64,000 nucleotides of DNA, from NCBI RefSeq assembly GCF_000332645.1, contig NZ_AMXN01000008.1, positions 62,001 to 126,000 of the forward strand, read 5' to 3'. Both the position numbers and the translations under genes were made by a program. The notes beneath the pieces were generated by a model, which did no database searches, was not told where the DNA came from, and worked only from the letters and a program-made list of their open reading frames with translations. This document shows positions 46,878-56,342 of the stretch, piece by piece. The stretch is from Bacillus inaquosorum KCTC 13429. GTDB lineage: Bacteria > Bacillota > Bacilli > Bacillales > Bacillaceae. Each line of letters opens with the position of its first letter. Positions within the stretch are counted from its first letter, which is position 1.

Positions 46878-47816
46878 TTATTCATTTTTACCTGTTTTCA
46901 GTTTTCTATATTCCATGCCCGTTATGACAATAAATACGGCTGCGCATCCAATCGTTTGAGTAAGCTGGAGCCGCTCACCGAGAAATAAGGCTCCAAAGAA
47001 AATCGTCAGGACAGGCCCTGCCATTGAAATAGTGGCAGCTCGCATTGCCCCGATTCGTTTTATGCCCTCAAGCATCAGCACAAATGGAATCACAGTGGAG
47101 ACGACTGCGATGAACACAAACAAACCGTACACAGCAACCGGATATGCTGTCATTGGCGTATTCATGCCGATCGCCGCCTTTATGCCTGTGTAAAGCATCA
47201 TGACCGCTCCGGCTGCTGTCATCCCGTAAGCATTGAGTCGGATGCCGCCGATTTGATGGACGAGACGCCCGGAAAGGACAAGATAACCTGCATAAACGGC
47301 CGAGGATAACAAAATGAATACAGATCCAATCATATTCGCCTGAAAAAGCTCAGCATTCCAGCCGCCGAGCGCAAAGAAAAAACCGATCATGACCATCAGC
47401 GCTGCGAAAAGGTCTTGGATGGAAACCATTTTCCGGTCACGACACGCGTTGAATCCGATCATAAACACCGGATAGCTCATCAGCAAAATACGCTCAACCA
47501 TTGCGGATACATGGTTCAGCCCGATAAAATCAAACAAGGGAGACAGAAAAAAACAAAACACTCCCGCGACACACGCCCTCCATAGATCCCCTTTTTTCAT
47601 ACCGTCTGGGATTGGCGGACGGTATAACAAAAAAATCAGCCAAAACAGCGGAACAGCAAACAGCTGCCTGTATAACAATACCGCGTCTGGCTCAGCACCC
47701 ATTTCATATGCGCATTTAATCCAAATCGACTTAGATGCAAAACAAACCGTTCCGATCAGCAAAAAAACCGTCCCTGCCGATGCCTTGCGAATCTCACTCT
47801 GCTCTTCTAATCTCAT
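46878..47816 (-). CDS. ycbK: YcbK, EamA/DMT-family transporter
   Basis: A 312-residue drug/metabolite transporter with ten hydrophobic helices in two EamA repeats (LIGTVCFASKSIWIKCAYEMGAEPDAVLLYRQLFAVPLFW and VFILLSSAVYAGYLVLSGRLV). In B. subtilis it is in the rtpA operon under tryptophan T-box control, so a role in movement of tryptophan or a related aromatic compound is a reasonable inference, not shown. Confidence 0.88.
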   Translation of the reverse strand: MRLEEQSEIRKASAGTVFLLIGTVCFASKSIWIKCAYEMGAEPDAVLLYRQLFAVPLFWLIFLLYRPPIPDGMKKGDLWRACVAGVFCFFLSPLFDFIGLNHVSAMVERILLMSYPVFMIGFNACRDRKMVSIQDLFAALMVMIGFFFALGGWNAELFQANMIGSVFILLSSAVYAGYLVLSGRLVHQIGGIRLNAYGMTAAGAVMMLYTGIKAAIGMNTPMTAYPVAVYGLFVFIAVVSTVIPFVLMLEGIKRIGAMRAATISMAGPVLTIFFGALFLGERLQLTQTIGCAAVFIVITGMEYRKLKTGKNE

Positions 47817-47836
47817 CTCAGCTCAGCTTTTCTCCT

Positions 47837-47998
47837 TTACTTGTTCAAATGCTTTTGTATAAAATCCAGAAGCGTATTTCCTTGAGCCGTCAGAATGACA
47901 CCCTTCCCGCCGCAAGCTGGACATGGGCTGCCTTCGATTTCTCCTGCTCTTTCACACTCAGGGCATGCGACCTCAAGATCATCAGTTGCAATGACCAT
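47837..47998 (-). CDS. rtpA: Anti-TRAP protein RtpA
   Basis: A 53-residue zinc protein that binds TRAP and relieves attenuation of the trp operon. Two CxxC pairs (CPEC at 12-15 and CPAC at 26-29) give the DnaJ-like zinc finger, and the helix TLLDFIQKHLNK forms the trimer. The start at 47998 has AAAGGAGG seven nt upstream. The frame is open in phase with an ATG 51 nt further up (48049), where the leader peptide should be. Expressed when uncharged tRNA-Trp accumulates. Confidence 0.94.
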   Translation of the reverse strand: MVIATDDLEVACPECERAGEIEGSPCPACGGKGVILTAQGNTLLDFIQKHLNK

Positions 47999-48049
47999 TT
48001 GACATCCTCCTTTCCTATTTTCTGTTATGCACCACCAGCCATCATCCAT
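47999..48049 (-). other. rtpA leader-peptide region, fused in frame
   Basis: ATG 48049 with AAAGGAGG (9-nt spacing) is the expected start of the leader peptide. It encodes M-D-D-G-W-W-C and so on: two consecutive Trp codons, and no stop before the rtpA ATG; the nearest TAG (48015-48017) is in another frame. In B. subtilis a 10-residue leader with three Trp codons is described. A ribosome here would read through the rtpA ribosome site and make a 70-residue extended product. Confidence 0.6.
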
Positions 48050-48067
48050 TGGCCGTCACCTCCTTTA

Positions 48068-48360
48068 AGACACAAAAAACCCCCGTCCTATGCAAAGGAC
48101 GAGGGTCTCGCGGTACCACCTTTATTAACAGCTATACGCCGTTCACTCTCAGTACAGAAAACATCCGTTTCGATACTCCTCTCTTGGTAACGGGGAGAGA
48201 ATCCCGGCATCGCCTACTATCCGTTCAGCAAAGCAATTCAGAAGCCCATTCGGCATCAGGGGAGGGTCGGTTCACACCTGCCACCGACTCTCTGAACCTC
48301 CACACTGATACGTACTTACTCTTCCTCACGATTGTTGATCCGTTCTTTTGTTAGTAAAAT
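48068..48360 (-). promoter_or_regulatory. Tryptophan T-box leader of rtpA-ycbK
   Basis: Minus-strand leader with the T-box GGTGGTACCGCG (about 48109-48120), a terminator CCCTCGTCC / GGACGGGGG plus T run (48074-48105), Stem I sequence with CAGAGAGTCGGTGG and GTGAACCGAC, and a specifier UGG (48246-48248) in the loop GAA-UGG-GCUUC. It reads uncharged tRNA-Trp and releases rtpA transcription. Confidence 0.9.
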
Positions 48361-48362
48361 TT

Positions 48363-48391
48363 ATAATACTCGGTTAATTTAAAGAAGTCAA
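48363..48391 (-). promoter_or_regulatory. Promoter of the rtpA T-box operon
   Basis: TTGACT (48386-48391), a 17-nt spacer and TATTAT (48363-48368), placed directly upstream of the T-box leader. Confidence 0.8.
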
Positions 48392-48394
48392 TTC

Positions 48395-49315
48395 TTAATC
48401 CGATTTTACGCCGAGTGCTTCCAGCGCCATATTGATGTGCTCCTCCTGCTGTGTCTGCAGAGCAAACTTGGCAACTTCCAGCGGATATGCCGCCTGCATC
48501 TCTGCGATGTGTTCCTGCATTTTTGCCCATATGCGGCCGCCTGCTTGACGATAGTATTCAAGCAAACGGGCGGTTTCCTCTTCCCCAAACAGCATTTGAT
48601 AAAAGATAAAATCTTTTGCCGGATCAGCGACTTTGGATTCTGTCCAATCCAGAAGGCCTGTGACATGTTCGTTTTGGCCAATCAAAATATGCGCCGGGTG
48701 GAGATCGCCGTGTATCAGTGCGGAAAATCCCGGCCAATATGCATCATCATTTATCCACGTTTGCCATCTTTGCCAAAGCTGTTCAGACACTCCAAGCTTG
48801 TTCTTTACGTCATCCATAGATTCAACTGTGTTTCGCCTGACTTCTTCCGGACTCATCACTTTTATACCGGATTGGCAAGCGTCTGCTGGGTTCACTCCAT
48901 GTAATTCAGCCAGTATCCCGGCAAGTGTCCGTATAAAATGGTCTGACGGCGGCTGATGATTCATATTCCATACATACTGTTTCTGTTCCAAATCAATCCC
49001 AGCAGCTGGCGTTCCTTTTAACATTGGGTAAGCAATCAATTCAGGTGTATGAATTTTCCAATCTGGCACATCAGCTGTAAGAACCGTGCGGAGAAAGGCA
49101 AGCGTTCTGCCTTCTGAAGCTGCTCTTTCAACAACATCACTTCGCCGCGGTTTTCGCAGCACCCATGGCATACCTGTATCGTCCTCGACGAATACAACTT
49201 GAAAATCCATTCCAGTTTCATTTAATTTCGCGTTTTCAGAGTGAACCGCCAAACCTTGATTGCGTGCAAGCGCGACAGTCTCTGTGATCAGCTGCATGTC
49301 GTTCTGGTTTGTCAT
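48395..49315 (-). CDS. ycbJ: YcbJ, macrolide phosphotransferase-like protein (MphK)
   Basis: A 306-residue kinase of the aminoglycoside/macrolide phosphotransferase superfamily. The catalytic loop reads LIHGDLHPAHILIG (HGDxxxxxH, as in Mph enzymes) and the metal motif LLDWTESKVADPAKDF; the N-lobe carries WVLRKPRRSD. It probably phosphorylates macrolides on the desosamine 2'-hydroxyl; the B. subtilis protein has been called MphK (recalled). The stop abuts the -35 region of the T-box operon, 4 bp away. Confidence 0.85.
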   Translation of the reverse strand: MTNQNDMQLITETVALARNQGLAVHSENAKLNETGMDFQVVFVEDDTGMPWVLRKPRRSDVVERAASEGRTLAFLRTVLTADVPDWKIHTPELIAYPMLKGTPAAGIDLEQKQYVWNMNHQPPSDHFIRTLAGILAELHGVNPADACQSGIKVMSPEEVRRNTVESMDDVKNKLGVSEQLWQRWQTWINDDAYWPGFSALIHGDLHPAHILIGQNEHVTGLLDWTESKVADPAKDFIFYQMLFGEEETARLLEYYRQAGGRIWAKMQEHIAEMQAAYPLEVAKFALQTQQEEHINMALEALGVKSD

Positions 49316-49375
49316 CTGTTTTCCCCTTTCTCATGCTCCGCCTGTCGTTAGAGAGAAGGGATGTTTTGAAGGCGC

Positions 49376-49405
49376 AAAAAAGAGGGCAGCATTGCCACCC
49401 TCTTT
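49376..49405. terminator. Terminator between garD and ycbJ
   Basis: Arms AAAAAGAGGG and CCCTCTTTTT surround a loop with a second small stem; it can function in both directions, mainly ending the glucarate operon. Confidence 0.75.
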
Positions 49406-49476
49406 TTATTACGATATAAGGGCTTATACATAGGCAGATCCATCCCGATTCTCCGCATTCAGGCGAGAGTCGTTCA

Positions 49477-49515
49477 CTATTGAATTCGTGTCAATCGGAA
49501 TCTAATGAATGCCAT
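49477..49515 (-). other. SD-preceded mini-ORF of 12 codons
   Basis: In the 277-bp gap between ycbJ and garD, an ATG at 49515 is preceded by CGGAGGGG at suitable spacing and encodes 12 residues (M-A-F-I-R-F-R-L-T-R-I-Q) to TAG. No homologue is recognised; it may be chance or a leader peptide. The rest of the gap holds only the terminator. Confidence 0.3.
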
Positions 49516-49592
49516 GCTGTAACCCCTCCGTTCTTTGTACGTCGATTTCCATTTTACATCATATTCCAAATTTGATCTACTAGAACAATGAA

Positions 49593-51125
49593 TCAAGTCA
49601 CTGGAGCAGGATTAAACAAGCACAAATCATTATGAAGGCCCCAACGGTCCGCCCACGTTTGTTTGCGGCCGCTTGCCACATCCAGAATCGTCCTGAAGAT
49701 CTCCCAGCCTACGTCTTCAATACTGGCCTCCCCTGTTGCGATTCGCCCGGCATTGATATCGATTAAATCCGCCCAATGCTCTGATAATGAATGCCGTGTC
49801 GATACTTTCAGCACTGGTGCAGCGGACAAGCCGTACGGTGTTCCTCTTCCTGTTGTAAAGACTTGGAGATTCATGCCCGCCGCCAGCTGCAGGGTACCGC
49901 ACACAAAATCGCTTGCCGGTGTCGCCGCGAACAGCAGGCCTTTTTGCTCTGCCTTTTCACCTGGGCCGAGCACGCCGGAGATGGGGCTTGTGCCTGATTT
50001 CGCTACCGAGCCTAACGCTTTTTCCACCACATTGGATAATCCGCCTTTTTTATTGCCTGGCGATGGGTTCGCGCTTCGGTCTGCTTCCCCCCGCCGGAGA
50101 TAGCTGTCATACCACTTCATTTCTTCGATCAGCGAATGTCCGACCTCTTCACTGACAGCCCGAGGCGTTAATAAATGAATTGCATCCCGCACCTCTGTCA
50201 CTTCAGAAAACAAAACCGTTGCCCCTGCGCGAACCAATAAATCAGCCGCATACCCCACCGCAGGATTCGCCGTCACGCCAGAAAACGCATCACTGCCGCC
50301 GCATTGCATTCCGATGACCAGATCAGAAGCAGGGCAGGTCACACGGGTTCTGCTGTTTAGCCTGATTAGCCGTTCCTCCGCCATTTCCAAAATGGATTGA
50401 ATCATCGCCGCAAAACCTTTGTGATCTTGGAGTGATAGGATATCATCATGATTCCGAGGCGCAATTCTTGCCGGGAGGAGCTTTTCACATCCCAATCCGA
50501 TCACCATCACTTCCCCACCGAAGTTCGGGTGTTTCGCCAGATTTTGAATCGTGCGAATCGGAATGACAGCGTCCGGCGCATTGATGGCCACACCGCATCC
50601 GTATTGATGATGCAGCGGCACGACATTATCGACATTTGGATATTTCGGCAGCAGCTCTTCTTTTATCCGTTTGACCGCATAATCCAAAACGCCAACGACA
50701 CATTGAACACTTGTGGTGATACCGAGTATATTTTTCGTCCCGGCACTGCCGTCCGCATTCCGATACCCTTCAAACGTGTATCCTTCAAGAGGCGGCAGCG
50801 GTTTGGGCACTCTGTTTGCGAGAGGAAGATCGTCTAAAGCCGGAGGAGCGGGCATTCTTACCAGGGCTCCCCGAATCCAGCTCCCGCATTTGATCGTCTC
50901 ATCAGCAAATCCGATCACCTCTCCGTAACGCACAATCTCATCCCCTTGATTGAGATCGGTTAAGGCGACCTTATGGCCTTGAGGGACATCCTCTTCAAGT
51001 ACGAGCCCGCATGAAAACACAGTGCCTTTTGGCAGCCCTCCATCATTGACAATAATCGCCGTGTTATCTGTTTCATTCACTTTGATGTAAAGGGGCGCTT
51101 GGTTCTGCCTGAGGTTCATCGCCAT
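49593..51125 (-). CDS. garD: GarD, galactarate dehydratase
   Basis: Galactarate dehydratase of the UxaA/GarD family, 510 residues from ATG 51125 (AGGAGTG site), forming 5-keto-4-deoxy-glucarate. N-terminal SAF-like domain (about 1-90), then the large UxaA domain with [30 protein letters not shown] and [10 protein letters not shown]. Its product feeds KdgD, encoded at the operon's front. Behind ycbG with its terminator between; a cre-like site lies upstream. Confidence 0.93.
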   Translation of the reverse strand: MAMNLRQNQAPLYIKVNETDNTAIIVNDGGLPKGTVFSCGLVLEEDVPQGHKVALTDLNQGDEIVRYGEVIGFADETIKCGSWIRGALVRMPAPPALDDLPLANRVPKPLPPLEGYTFEGYRNADGSAGTKNILGITTSVQCVVGVLDYAVKRIKEELLPKYPNVDNVVPLHHQYGCGVAINAPDAVIPIRTIQNLAKHPNFGGEVMVIGLGCEKLLPARIAPRNHDDILSLQDHKGFAAMIQSILEMAEERLIRLNSRTRVTCPASDLVIGMQCGGSDAFSGVTANPAVGYAADLLVRAGATVLFSEVTEVRDAIHLLTPRAVSEEVGHSLIEEMKWYDSYLRRGEADRSANPSPGNKKGGLSNVVEKALGSVAKSGTSPISGVLGPGEKAEQKGLLFAATPASDFVCGTLQLAAGMNLQVFTTGRGTPYGLSAAPVLKVSTRHSLSEHWADLIDINAGRIATGEASIEDVGWEIFRTILDVASGRKQTWADRWGLHNDLCLFNPAPVT

Positions 51126-51148
51126 AAGAAAATCACTCCTCATATCAT

Positions 51149-51208
51149 AGTAAGCGTTTTCTAAATCGGTTCAAAAAAAGCCGCAGATCTTACGTTTCAA
51201 CTGCGGCT
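51149..51208 (-). terminator. ycbG terminator, and cre-like site before garD
   Basis: AGCCGCAG / CTGCGGCT (51179-51208) with a T run ends the upstream transcript. Just after it, AGAAAACGCTTACT (51149-51162, minus) resembles a cre site, so garD may have its own CcpA control. Confidence 0.6.
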
Positions 51209-51218
51209 GTCTCAACAA

Positions 51219-51920
51219 TTATTGATCATCCATGCCCATCAGAATTTTGTCACGGACAAATTTCAGATGCTCATACATGTGGTAATGCGCTTTGTAAGGG
51301 TCTCTTTTGGCAAGAGCGTCGTAGATTTTTTTATGATATTCAACCGTTACATCCCTCTCCCTGTACGGAATCTGGCTGTCAATTTTCGCATGGGTGATCA
51401 GCAGGGATTGAATCATCCCTTCGACAACGGGATTATTGGCACTTAACGCAATAATTCGATGGAATTCTTTATCTGCTTCACCATAAAGATTGTCAGTGCT
51501 GTTGGCGATGTCGTCGATCGTTTTCTGCAAACGCTGAAGTTCATCCTCATTGATTTTTTCCGCGGCAATCGTCACGAGTCCGAGTTCTAACGCCATCCGC
51601 GCTTCAATGATCGCCGGAAGATTATCAGTCGCCAAGGCAAGCATGACGGAAAATGGCTGCATGCCGATTTTATCGTTGAAATACGTGCCGCCGCGGGTTT
51701 TTCTCGTAATCACACCAAGTGTTTCTAGTGAACTCAGCGCCTCCCGAAGCACGGGCCTGCTGACATGCAAAATGTCCATCAGTTCCATTTCTGTCGGCAA
51801 TTTGTCTCCGGCCTTTAACTGTCCGCTCGACAATAAATGGACAATCCGTTCAATGACTTGCTTGGCTAATGTTTTCCGATTGACTGTATCGACTTTCAGA
51901 TCTTCTAAACCTTCGTACAC
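51219..51920 (-). CDS. ycbG: YcbG, GntR/FadR-family regulator of the glucarate genes
   Basis: A 233-residue regulator from GTG 51920 (GGGAGAG at good spacing; the longer ATG frame is rejected). N-terminal winged HTH (QVIERIVHLLSSGQLKAGDKLPTEMELMDILHVSRPVLREALSSLETLGVI), C-terminal FCD ligand domain with metal-binding Asp/His residues (EADKEFHRIIAL, HYHMYEHLKFV). It probably represses kdgD-ycbD-gudP-gudD and itself, released by glucarate, galactarate or their keto product. A shared palindrome overlaps the -10 boxes of both kdgD and ycbG. Confidence 0.9.
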   Translation of the reverse strand: MYEGLEDLKVDTVNRKTLAKQVIERIVHLLSSGQLKAGDKLPTEMELMDILHVSRPVLREALSSLETLGVITRKTRGGTYFNDKIGMQPFSVMLALATDNLPAIIEARMALELGLVTIAAEKINEDELQRLQKTIDDIANSTDNLYGEADKEFHRIIALSANNPVVEGMIQSLLITHAKIDSQIPYRERDVTVEYHKKIYDALAKRDPYKAHYHMYEHLKFVRDKILMGMDDQ

Positions 51921-51945
51921 GAACAACTCTCCCTTCAGTTGTTCA

Positions 51946-51974
51946 ATTGTAAGACAAAATAGCCGGTATGACAA
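51946..51974 (-). promoter_or_regulatory. ycbG promoter with overlapping YcbG-type operator
   Basis: TTGTCA (51969-51974), 17-nt spacer, TACAAT (51946-51951). The palindrome TTGTCTTACAA (51947-51957) overlaps the -10, in the same register as at kdgD. It lies between gudD and ycbG, so the regulator gene has its own start. Confidence 0.65.
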
Positions 51975-51989
51975 TATTTACAATCAAAC

Positions 51990-53357
51990 TTATCGCACAA
52001 GACACGGGCGTTTCCGGTCGAACTCCCAGTTGCTGATCAGAAACTGCATAGGGATCGCGTCATTTCGTGCGCCTAAATTCATTTTTCGATAGAGATCATG
52101 CGCTTTTTCGACTTGTTCCATATCAATGTCGACGCCAAGACCGGGCTTATTTGGCACCTTGACACAGCCATCAGCAATCTCAAAAGGCTGTTTCGTTAAA
52201 CGCTGCCCGTCCTGCCAGATCCAATGGGTATCAATCGCCGTGATGCGCCCCGGAGCCGCTGCTGCTACATGGGTAAACATCGCAAGGGAGATATCAAAGT
52301 GGTTGTTGGAGTGGGAGCCCCATGTCAAACCCCAATCATGGCACATTTGCGCAACCCGCACCGAACCCTGCATCGTCCAGAAATGAGGATCAGCCAGCGG
52401 GATATCCACCGCATGAAGCTGAATCGCGTGACCCATTTCCCGCCAGTCGGTCGCAATCATATTTGTCGCAGTCGGTAGCCCTGTCGCACGGCGGAATTCA
52501 GCCATCACTTCACGGGCGGAGTAGCCATTCTCATCTCCGCACGGGTCTTCCGCATACGCGAGCACATCATGCTTTCCTTTGCATAATGCAATGGCTTCCT
52601 CTAATGACCACGCCCCGTTCGGATCAAGGGTGATCCTTGCCTCCGGAAAACGTTTTGATAATGCGGTGACAGCTTCAATTTCATCCTCTCCTGACAGCAC
52701 CCCGCCTTTCAGCTTGAAATCCTGAAAGCCATAGCGCTCCTGTGCGGATTCGGCAAGACGTACTATTGCCTCCGGCGTCAGCGCTTCCTCATGGCGGAGA
52801 CGAAACCACGCACAATCTGACTGCTCATCGCTTTGATACGGCAGGGTCGTCCGCTTTCGATCGCCGATGTAAAAGAGGTAGCCGAGCATTTTTACTTCAT
52901 CACGCTGCTTCCCTTCGCCGAGCAAAGCCGCGACCGGTTCCTGAAGAAACTTTCCAAGCAAATCTAACAAAGCCGCTTCCAGCGCTGTAACGGCGTGGAC
53001 CGTGGTACGCAAATCAAACGTCTGGATTCCGCGTCCTCCCCTGTCCTGATCGGCAAACTGCTTTCTGACCGTTTGCAATATCGACTGGTACGCACCAATG
53101 GATTTTCCCACAACAAGCGGCTCTGCCAGCTCCAGTGTGCGGCGGATGTGTTCTCCGCCAGGTACCTCGCCGACTCCCTGATTTCCGCTGCTGTCGGTTA
53201 AGATCACGATATTCCGGGTGAAAAACGGGCTGTGTGCGCCGCTCAGATTCAGCAGCATGCTGTCATGTCCCGCAACAGGGATCACCTTCATCTCACGAAT
53301 TGAAGGAATATTCGCTCTCTTTTCCTTTTGAACCTGCTCTTGTATTGGTGAACTCAT
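51990..53357 (-). CDS. gudD: GudD, D-glucarate dehydratase
   Basis: Enolase-superfamily glucarate dehydratase, 455 residues, making 5-keto-4-deoxyglucarate. Active-site landmarks: [13 protein letters not shown] (catalytic Lys pair), ITLDPNGAW (metal Asp/Asn), [21 protein letters not shown] (metal Glu), [12 protein letters not shown] (metal/Asp region) and [21 protein letters not shown] (His-Asp dyad). Length matches the family. Between gudP and ycbG, with a cre-like site overlapping its ribosome-site region. Confidence 0.95.
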   Translation of the reverse strand: MSSPIQEQVQKEKRANIPSIREMKVIPVAGHDSMLLNLSGAHSPFFTRNIVILTDSSGNQGVGEVPGGEHIRRTLELAEPLVVGKSIGAYQSILQTVRKQFADQDRGGRGIQTFDLRTTVHAVTALEAALLDLLGKFLQEPVAALLGEGKQRDEVKMLGYLFYIGDRKRTTLPYQSDEQSDCAWFRLRHEEALTPEAIVRLAESAQERYGFQDFKLKGGVLSGEDEIEAVTALSKRFPEARITLDPNGAWSLEEAIALCKGKHDVLAYAEDPCGDENGYSAREVMAEFRRATGLPTATNMIATDWREMGHAIQLHAVDIPLADPHFWTMQGSVRVAQMCHDWGLTWGSHSNNHFDISLAMFTHVAAAAPGRITAIDTHWIWQDGQRLTKQPFEIADGCVKVPNKPGLGVDIDMEQVEKAHDLYRKMNLGARNDAIPMQFLISNWEFDRKRPCLVR

Positions 53358-53371
53358 GTTTTCTCCTCCTT

Positions 53372-53385
53372 ATAAAGCGCTTTCA
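53372..53385 (-). promoter_or_regulatory. cre-like site between gudP and gudD
   Basis: TGAAAGCGCTTTAT on the minus strand resembles the CcpA consensus and lies immediately before the gudD ribosome site (AAGGAGGAG), where CcpA could act as a roadblock. Confidence 0.5.
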
Positions 53386-53391
53386 TAAATA

Positions 53392-54759
53392 TTAGACAGG
53401 CAATGATTGATCGGGGTCTTGCTCTTGTTTCTTTAACACGACCCGTTTGATCGGCCCGACCAGCAGCAAGTAGCTGAGGATCGCCGCAATCGCGTTAGCA
53501 CCGACAAACACGAGCGCGCCATTAAAAGATCCTGTGGCATTCACGATGTAGCCGATAATAATCGGTGTGGTAATCGAGGCAATATTTCCGAAAGTGTTGA
53601 ACAAACCGCCGCTTAATCCTGCACACTCTTTCGGAGACGTGTCCGACACGACAGCCCATCCCAGTGCGCCGAAGCCTTTTCCGAAAAACGCGAGTGACAT
53701 AATAACAACGACGAGCCACGCTGAATCCGTGTAGTTGCAGACAATCATACTGCAAGACAGCAGCATGCCGATAATGATCGGCACTTTTCTTGCAAAGGTG
53801 AGCGAACGGCCTTTTTTGAGTAAGATGTCTGACACAATGCCCCCAAGCACACCGCCGGCAAAACCGCATAGCGCCGGCAGGGAAGCGACAAACCCTGCTT
53901 CAAGGATGGACATGCCGCGGGCTTGAACCAAATATACCGGAAACCATGTGAGAAAGAAATAGGTGAGAGTTGTAATGCAATATTGCGCGATGTACACGCC
54001 AATCAGCATGCGGTTCGTTAACAGCTGTTTGATATAAGGCCATTTCGATTCTGTTTCTTGCTTGCTTTTGCTGTCATCCATGGAAATCAGCCCGCCGCCC
54101 TGTTCGATATAAGCAAGCTCAGCTTCGTTGACCTTCGGATGTTTTTTCGGTTCATACACCGTTTTTAGCCAGATGACAGCCAGAAGAATGCCAGCGGCAC
54201 CCATGACAACGAAGACGGAATGCCAGCCGAAAGAGTGGGTGAGCCAGCCCATTAAAGGAGAAAAAATGACGATTGCGAAGTATTGAGCTGAATTAAAAAA
54301 GGCTGAAGCTGTCCCGCGCTCGGAGCTTGGGAACCATGAGGCAACAACTCTGCCGTTTCCGGGAAATGAAGGCGCTTCGGACAAGCCTACCAGAAAACGC
54401 AGTGCAAACAGCAGGATAATCGCTGTGCCGGCGGAGAAAAAACCAATCGCCCCTTGCAGCAGCGTAAAAAACGACCAGAAAAAGATGCTTAATGCAATAA
54501 CAGTCTTTGAACCAAAGCGGTCCAGCAGCCAGCCGCCCGGAAGCTGCCCGATGACATAGGCCCAGCCAAAAGCAGAAAAGACATAGCCCATAGCGACCGA
54601 GTCCAATCCCAGATCATGCTGGACGGAATCTCCGGTGATGGAAAGCGTGGCCCGATCCGCGTAGTTAATAGAGGTCACAAGAAACAGCATAAAAACGATG
54701 AACCAGCGTACAGACGTTTTTTTGCCCGCCGGTGAAACATTCGCATAGTCTTTTTTCAT
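53392..54759 (-). CDS. gudP: GudP, glucarate/galactarate MFS transporter
   Basis: A 455-residue MFS permease of the anion:cation symporter (ACS) group, twelve helices. Typical ACS features: RWFIVFMLFLVTSINYADRATLSITG in helix 1, GWAYVIGQLPGGWLLDRFGSKTVIALSIFFWS (motif A) and RFLVGLSEAPSFPGNGRVVASWFPSSERGTASAFFNS. It supplies sugar diacids to GudD and GarD. Downstream of ycbD, with a hairpin in the 84-bp gap. Confidence 0.94.
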   Translation of the reverse strand: MKKDYANVSPAGKKTSVRWFIVFMLFLVTSINYADRATLSITGDSVQHDLGLDSVAMGYVFSAFGWAYVIGQLPGGWLLDRFGSKTVIALSIFFWSFFTLLQGAIGFFSAGTAIILLFALRFLVGLSEAPSFPGNGRVVASWFPSSERGTASAFFNSAQYFAIVIFSPLMGWLTHSFGWHSVFVVMGAAGILLAVIWLKTVYEPKKHPKVNEAELAYIEQGGGLISMDDSKSKQETESKWPYIKQLLTNRMLIGVYIAQYCITTLTYFFLTWFPVYLVQARGMSILEAGFVASLPALCGFAGGVLGGIVSDILLKKGRSLTFARKVPIIIGMLLSCSMIVCNYTDSAWLVVVIMSLAFFGKGFGALGWAVVSDTSPKECAGLSGGLFNTFGNIASITTPIIIGYIVNATGSFNGALVFVGANAIAAILSYLLLVGPIKRVVLKKQEQDPDQSLPV

Positions 54760-54808
54760 AGTATCTTCTCCTTTTCAAAGTAGAGAATCATATGCTGGCT
54801 GTGATAAA

Positions 54809-54839
54809 GCTGGGAAAGAGACGTCCGCCTCTTTCCAGC
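54809..54839 (-). other. Intercistronic hairpin between ycbD and gudP
   Basis: GCTGGGAAAGAG / CTCTTTCCAGC with one bulged base and no long T run, just after ycbD; it may be a weak terminator or RNA-stabilising element. Confidence 0.5.
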
Positions 54840-54843
54840 ACCA

Positions 54844-56310
54844 TTACGGCTTCACAAAAACGGTTTTGATCGCAGTGAAAAAGTCCTTCGCCGCCTCACC
54901 CTGTTCGCGGGAGTGGGAGCTCGACTGCTTCATGCCGCCAAAAGGCGCCTGAAGCTCAACACCCGCGCTTTCTGCGTTAATCCGGACTAGCCCGGCGTCA
55001 ATTTCATCAACGAATGAAAGCATTCGGCCGATGTTTTGCGTGAAAATGGATGCACTTAAGCCGAACTTCACATCATTGGCGATGTCCAGCGCCTCCTCCA
55101 TCGAGTCCACCTTGATCAAGGCGATCACCGGGCCGAAAATCTCCTCTTGGGCAATCGTCATCTCAGATGTCACATTGTCAAAGATGGCAGGCTGAACATA
55201 ATAGCCGTTTTGATACTTTCCATCCTCCAGCTTTTCTCCTCCGATCAAAAGGGAAGCGCCCTCCTGTTTGCCTTTCTCAATGTACGACAGGCAATTATCA
55301 AGCTGACTCTTGCTGGCGATCGGTCCCATCCAGACATCCTCTTTTAAGCTGTCTCCAATCGTAATATCCTTTGTGTGCTGGAGCAGTTTTTCTTTAAAGC
55401 GCTCGTAAATTCCGCTTTGCACGATGACGCGGCTTGTCGCGGTGCACTTCTGGCCGGTTGAACGGAAGGCACCCGTAATGACAGCTTCGGCCGCAGCTTC
55501 AAGGTCAGCGTCATCGGCTACGATGACCGGGTTTTTGCCGCCCATTTCAAGCTGATATTTGGCTCCTCTCGCTAAAGCGGCCTGCCCGATGATTTTTCCG
55601 ACTTGATTGGAACCGGTAAACGTAACAGCGTTTACCCCATCATGCTCAGCAAGCCCCTGCCCGACAACAGAACCTGGGCCTGTCACCAAATTGATGACTC
55701 CTGCCGGGAGCCCCGCTTCTTCAAAGCAAGCAATGATTTTCGCGCATGTCACGGCTGTTTCTGTCGCCGGTTTGATGACAACGGTATTGCCATACACCAA
55801 TGCCGGGGCCATTTTCCAAATCGGAATCGCCACCGGGAAGTTCCACGGAGAAATCACGCCGACCACACCGAGCGGAACACGTGTGGTAAACATGAGCGCG
55901 TCTTTGTCAGTAGACGGAATAACGTCACCCGTTTTGCGCATGCCTTCTCCGGCGTAATAGCGAAGAATGGCAATCCCGCGGGCTGTTTCCCCTTTCGCTT
56001 CCGGCAGTGTTTTTCCCATCTCACGTGTTGCGCAGGCGGCGATGTCTTCCAAGCGCTGCTCCATAATATCCGCTGTTTTGTATAAAAATTGGCCCCGCTC
56101 GGCCCCCGTCAGCTTTCTCCAAGCCGTTTTGGCTTCATTGGCGGCGGCGACAGCCCGTTCCACATCTTCAGCTGTTGAATTCTGTACATAGCCGACAATA
56201 TCGTTTACATCCGCAGGGTTTACAACCTTGACCATATCGCCTGATTGAGACTTAACCCACTCTCCGTTAATAAAGTTGAGATACGTGTTTTGTTCCGTGA
56301 TCACAGACAT
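54844..56310 (-). CDS. ycbD: YcbD, alpha-ketoglutarate semialdehyde dehydrogenase
   Basis: Aldehyde dehydrogenase, 488 residues, predicted to oxidise 2,5-dioxopentanoate (alpha-ketoglutarate semialdehyde) made by KdgD to 2-oxoglutarate. Motifs: [55 protein letters not shown] (Glu base) and [13 protein letters not shown] (catalytic Cys in GQKC). The start at 56310 uses AAGGGGC; the longer frame begins in the kdgD ribosome region. Second gene of the glucarate operon. Confidence 0.93.
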   Translation of the reverse strand: MSVITEQNTYLNFINGEWVKSQSGDMVKVVNPADVNDIVGYVQNSTAEDVERAVAAANEAKTAWRKLTGAERGQFLYKTADIMEQRLEDIAACATREMGKTLPEAKGETARGIAILRYYAGEGMRKTGDVIPSTDKDALMFTTRVPLGVVGVISPWNFPVAIPIWKMAPALVYGNTVVIKPATETAVTCAKIIACFEEAGLPAGVINLVTGPGSVVGQGLAEHDGVNAVTFTGSNQVGKIIGQAALARGAKYQLEMGGKNPVIVADDADLEAAAEAVITGAFRSTGQKCTATSRVIVQSGIYERFKEKLLQHTKDITIGDSLKEDVWMGPIASKSQLDNCLSYIEKGKQEGASLLIGGEKLEDGKYQNGYYVQPAIFDNVTSEMTIAQEEIFGPVIALIKVDSMEEALDIANDVKFGLSASIFTQNIGRMLSFVDEIDAGLVRINAESAGVELQAPFGGMKQSSSHSREQGEAAKDFFTAIKTVFVKP

Positions 56311-56342
56311 GCCCATTGCCCCTTTCATATTTTTTCTGTTCA

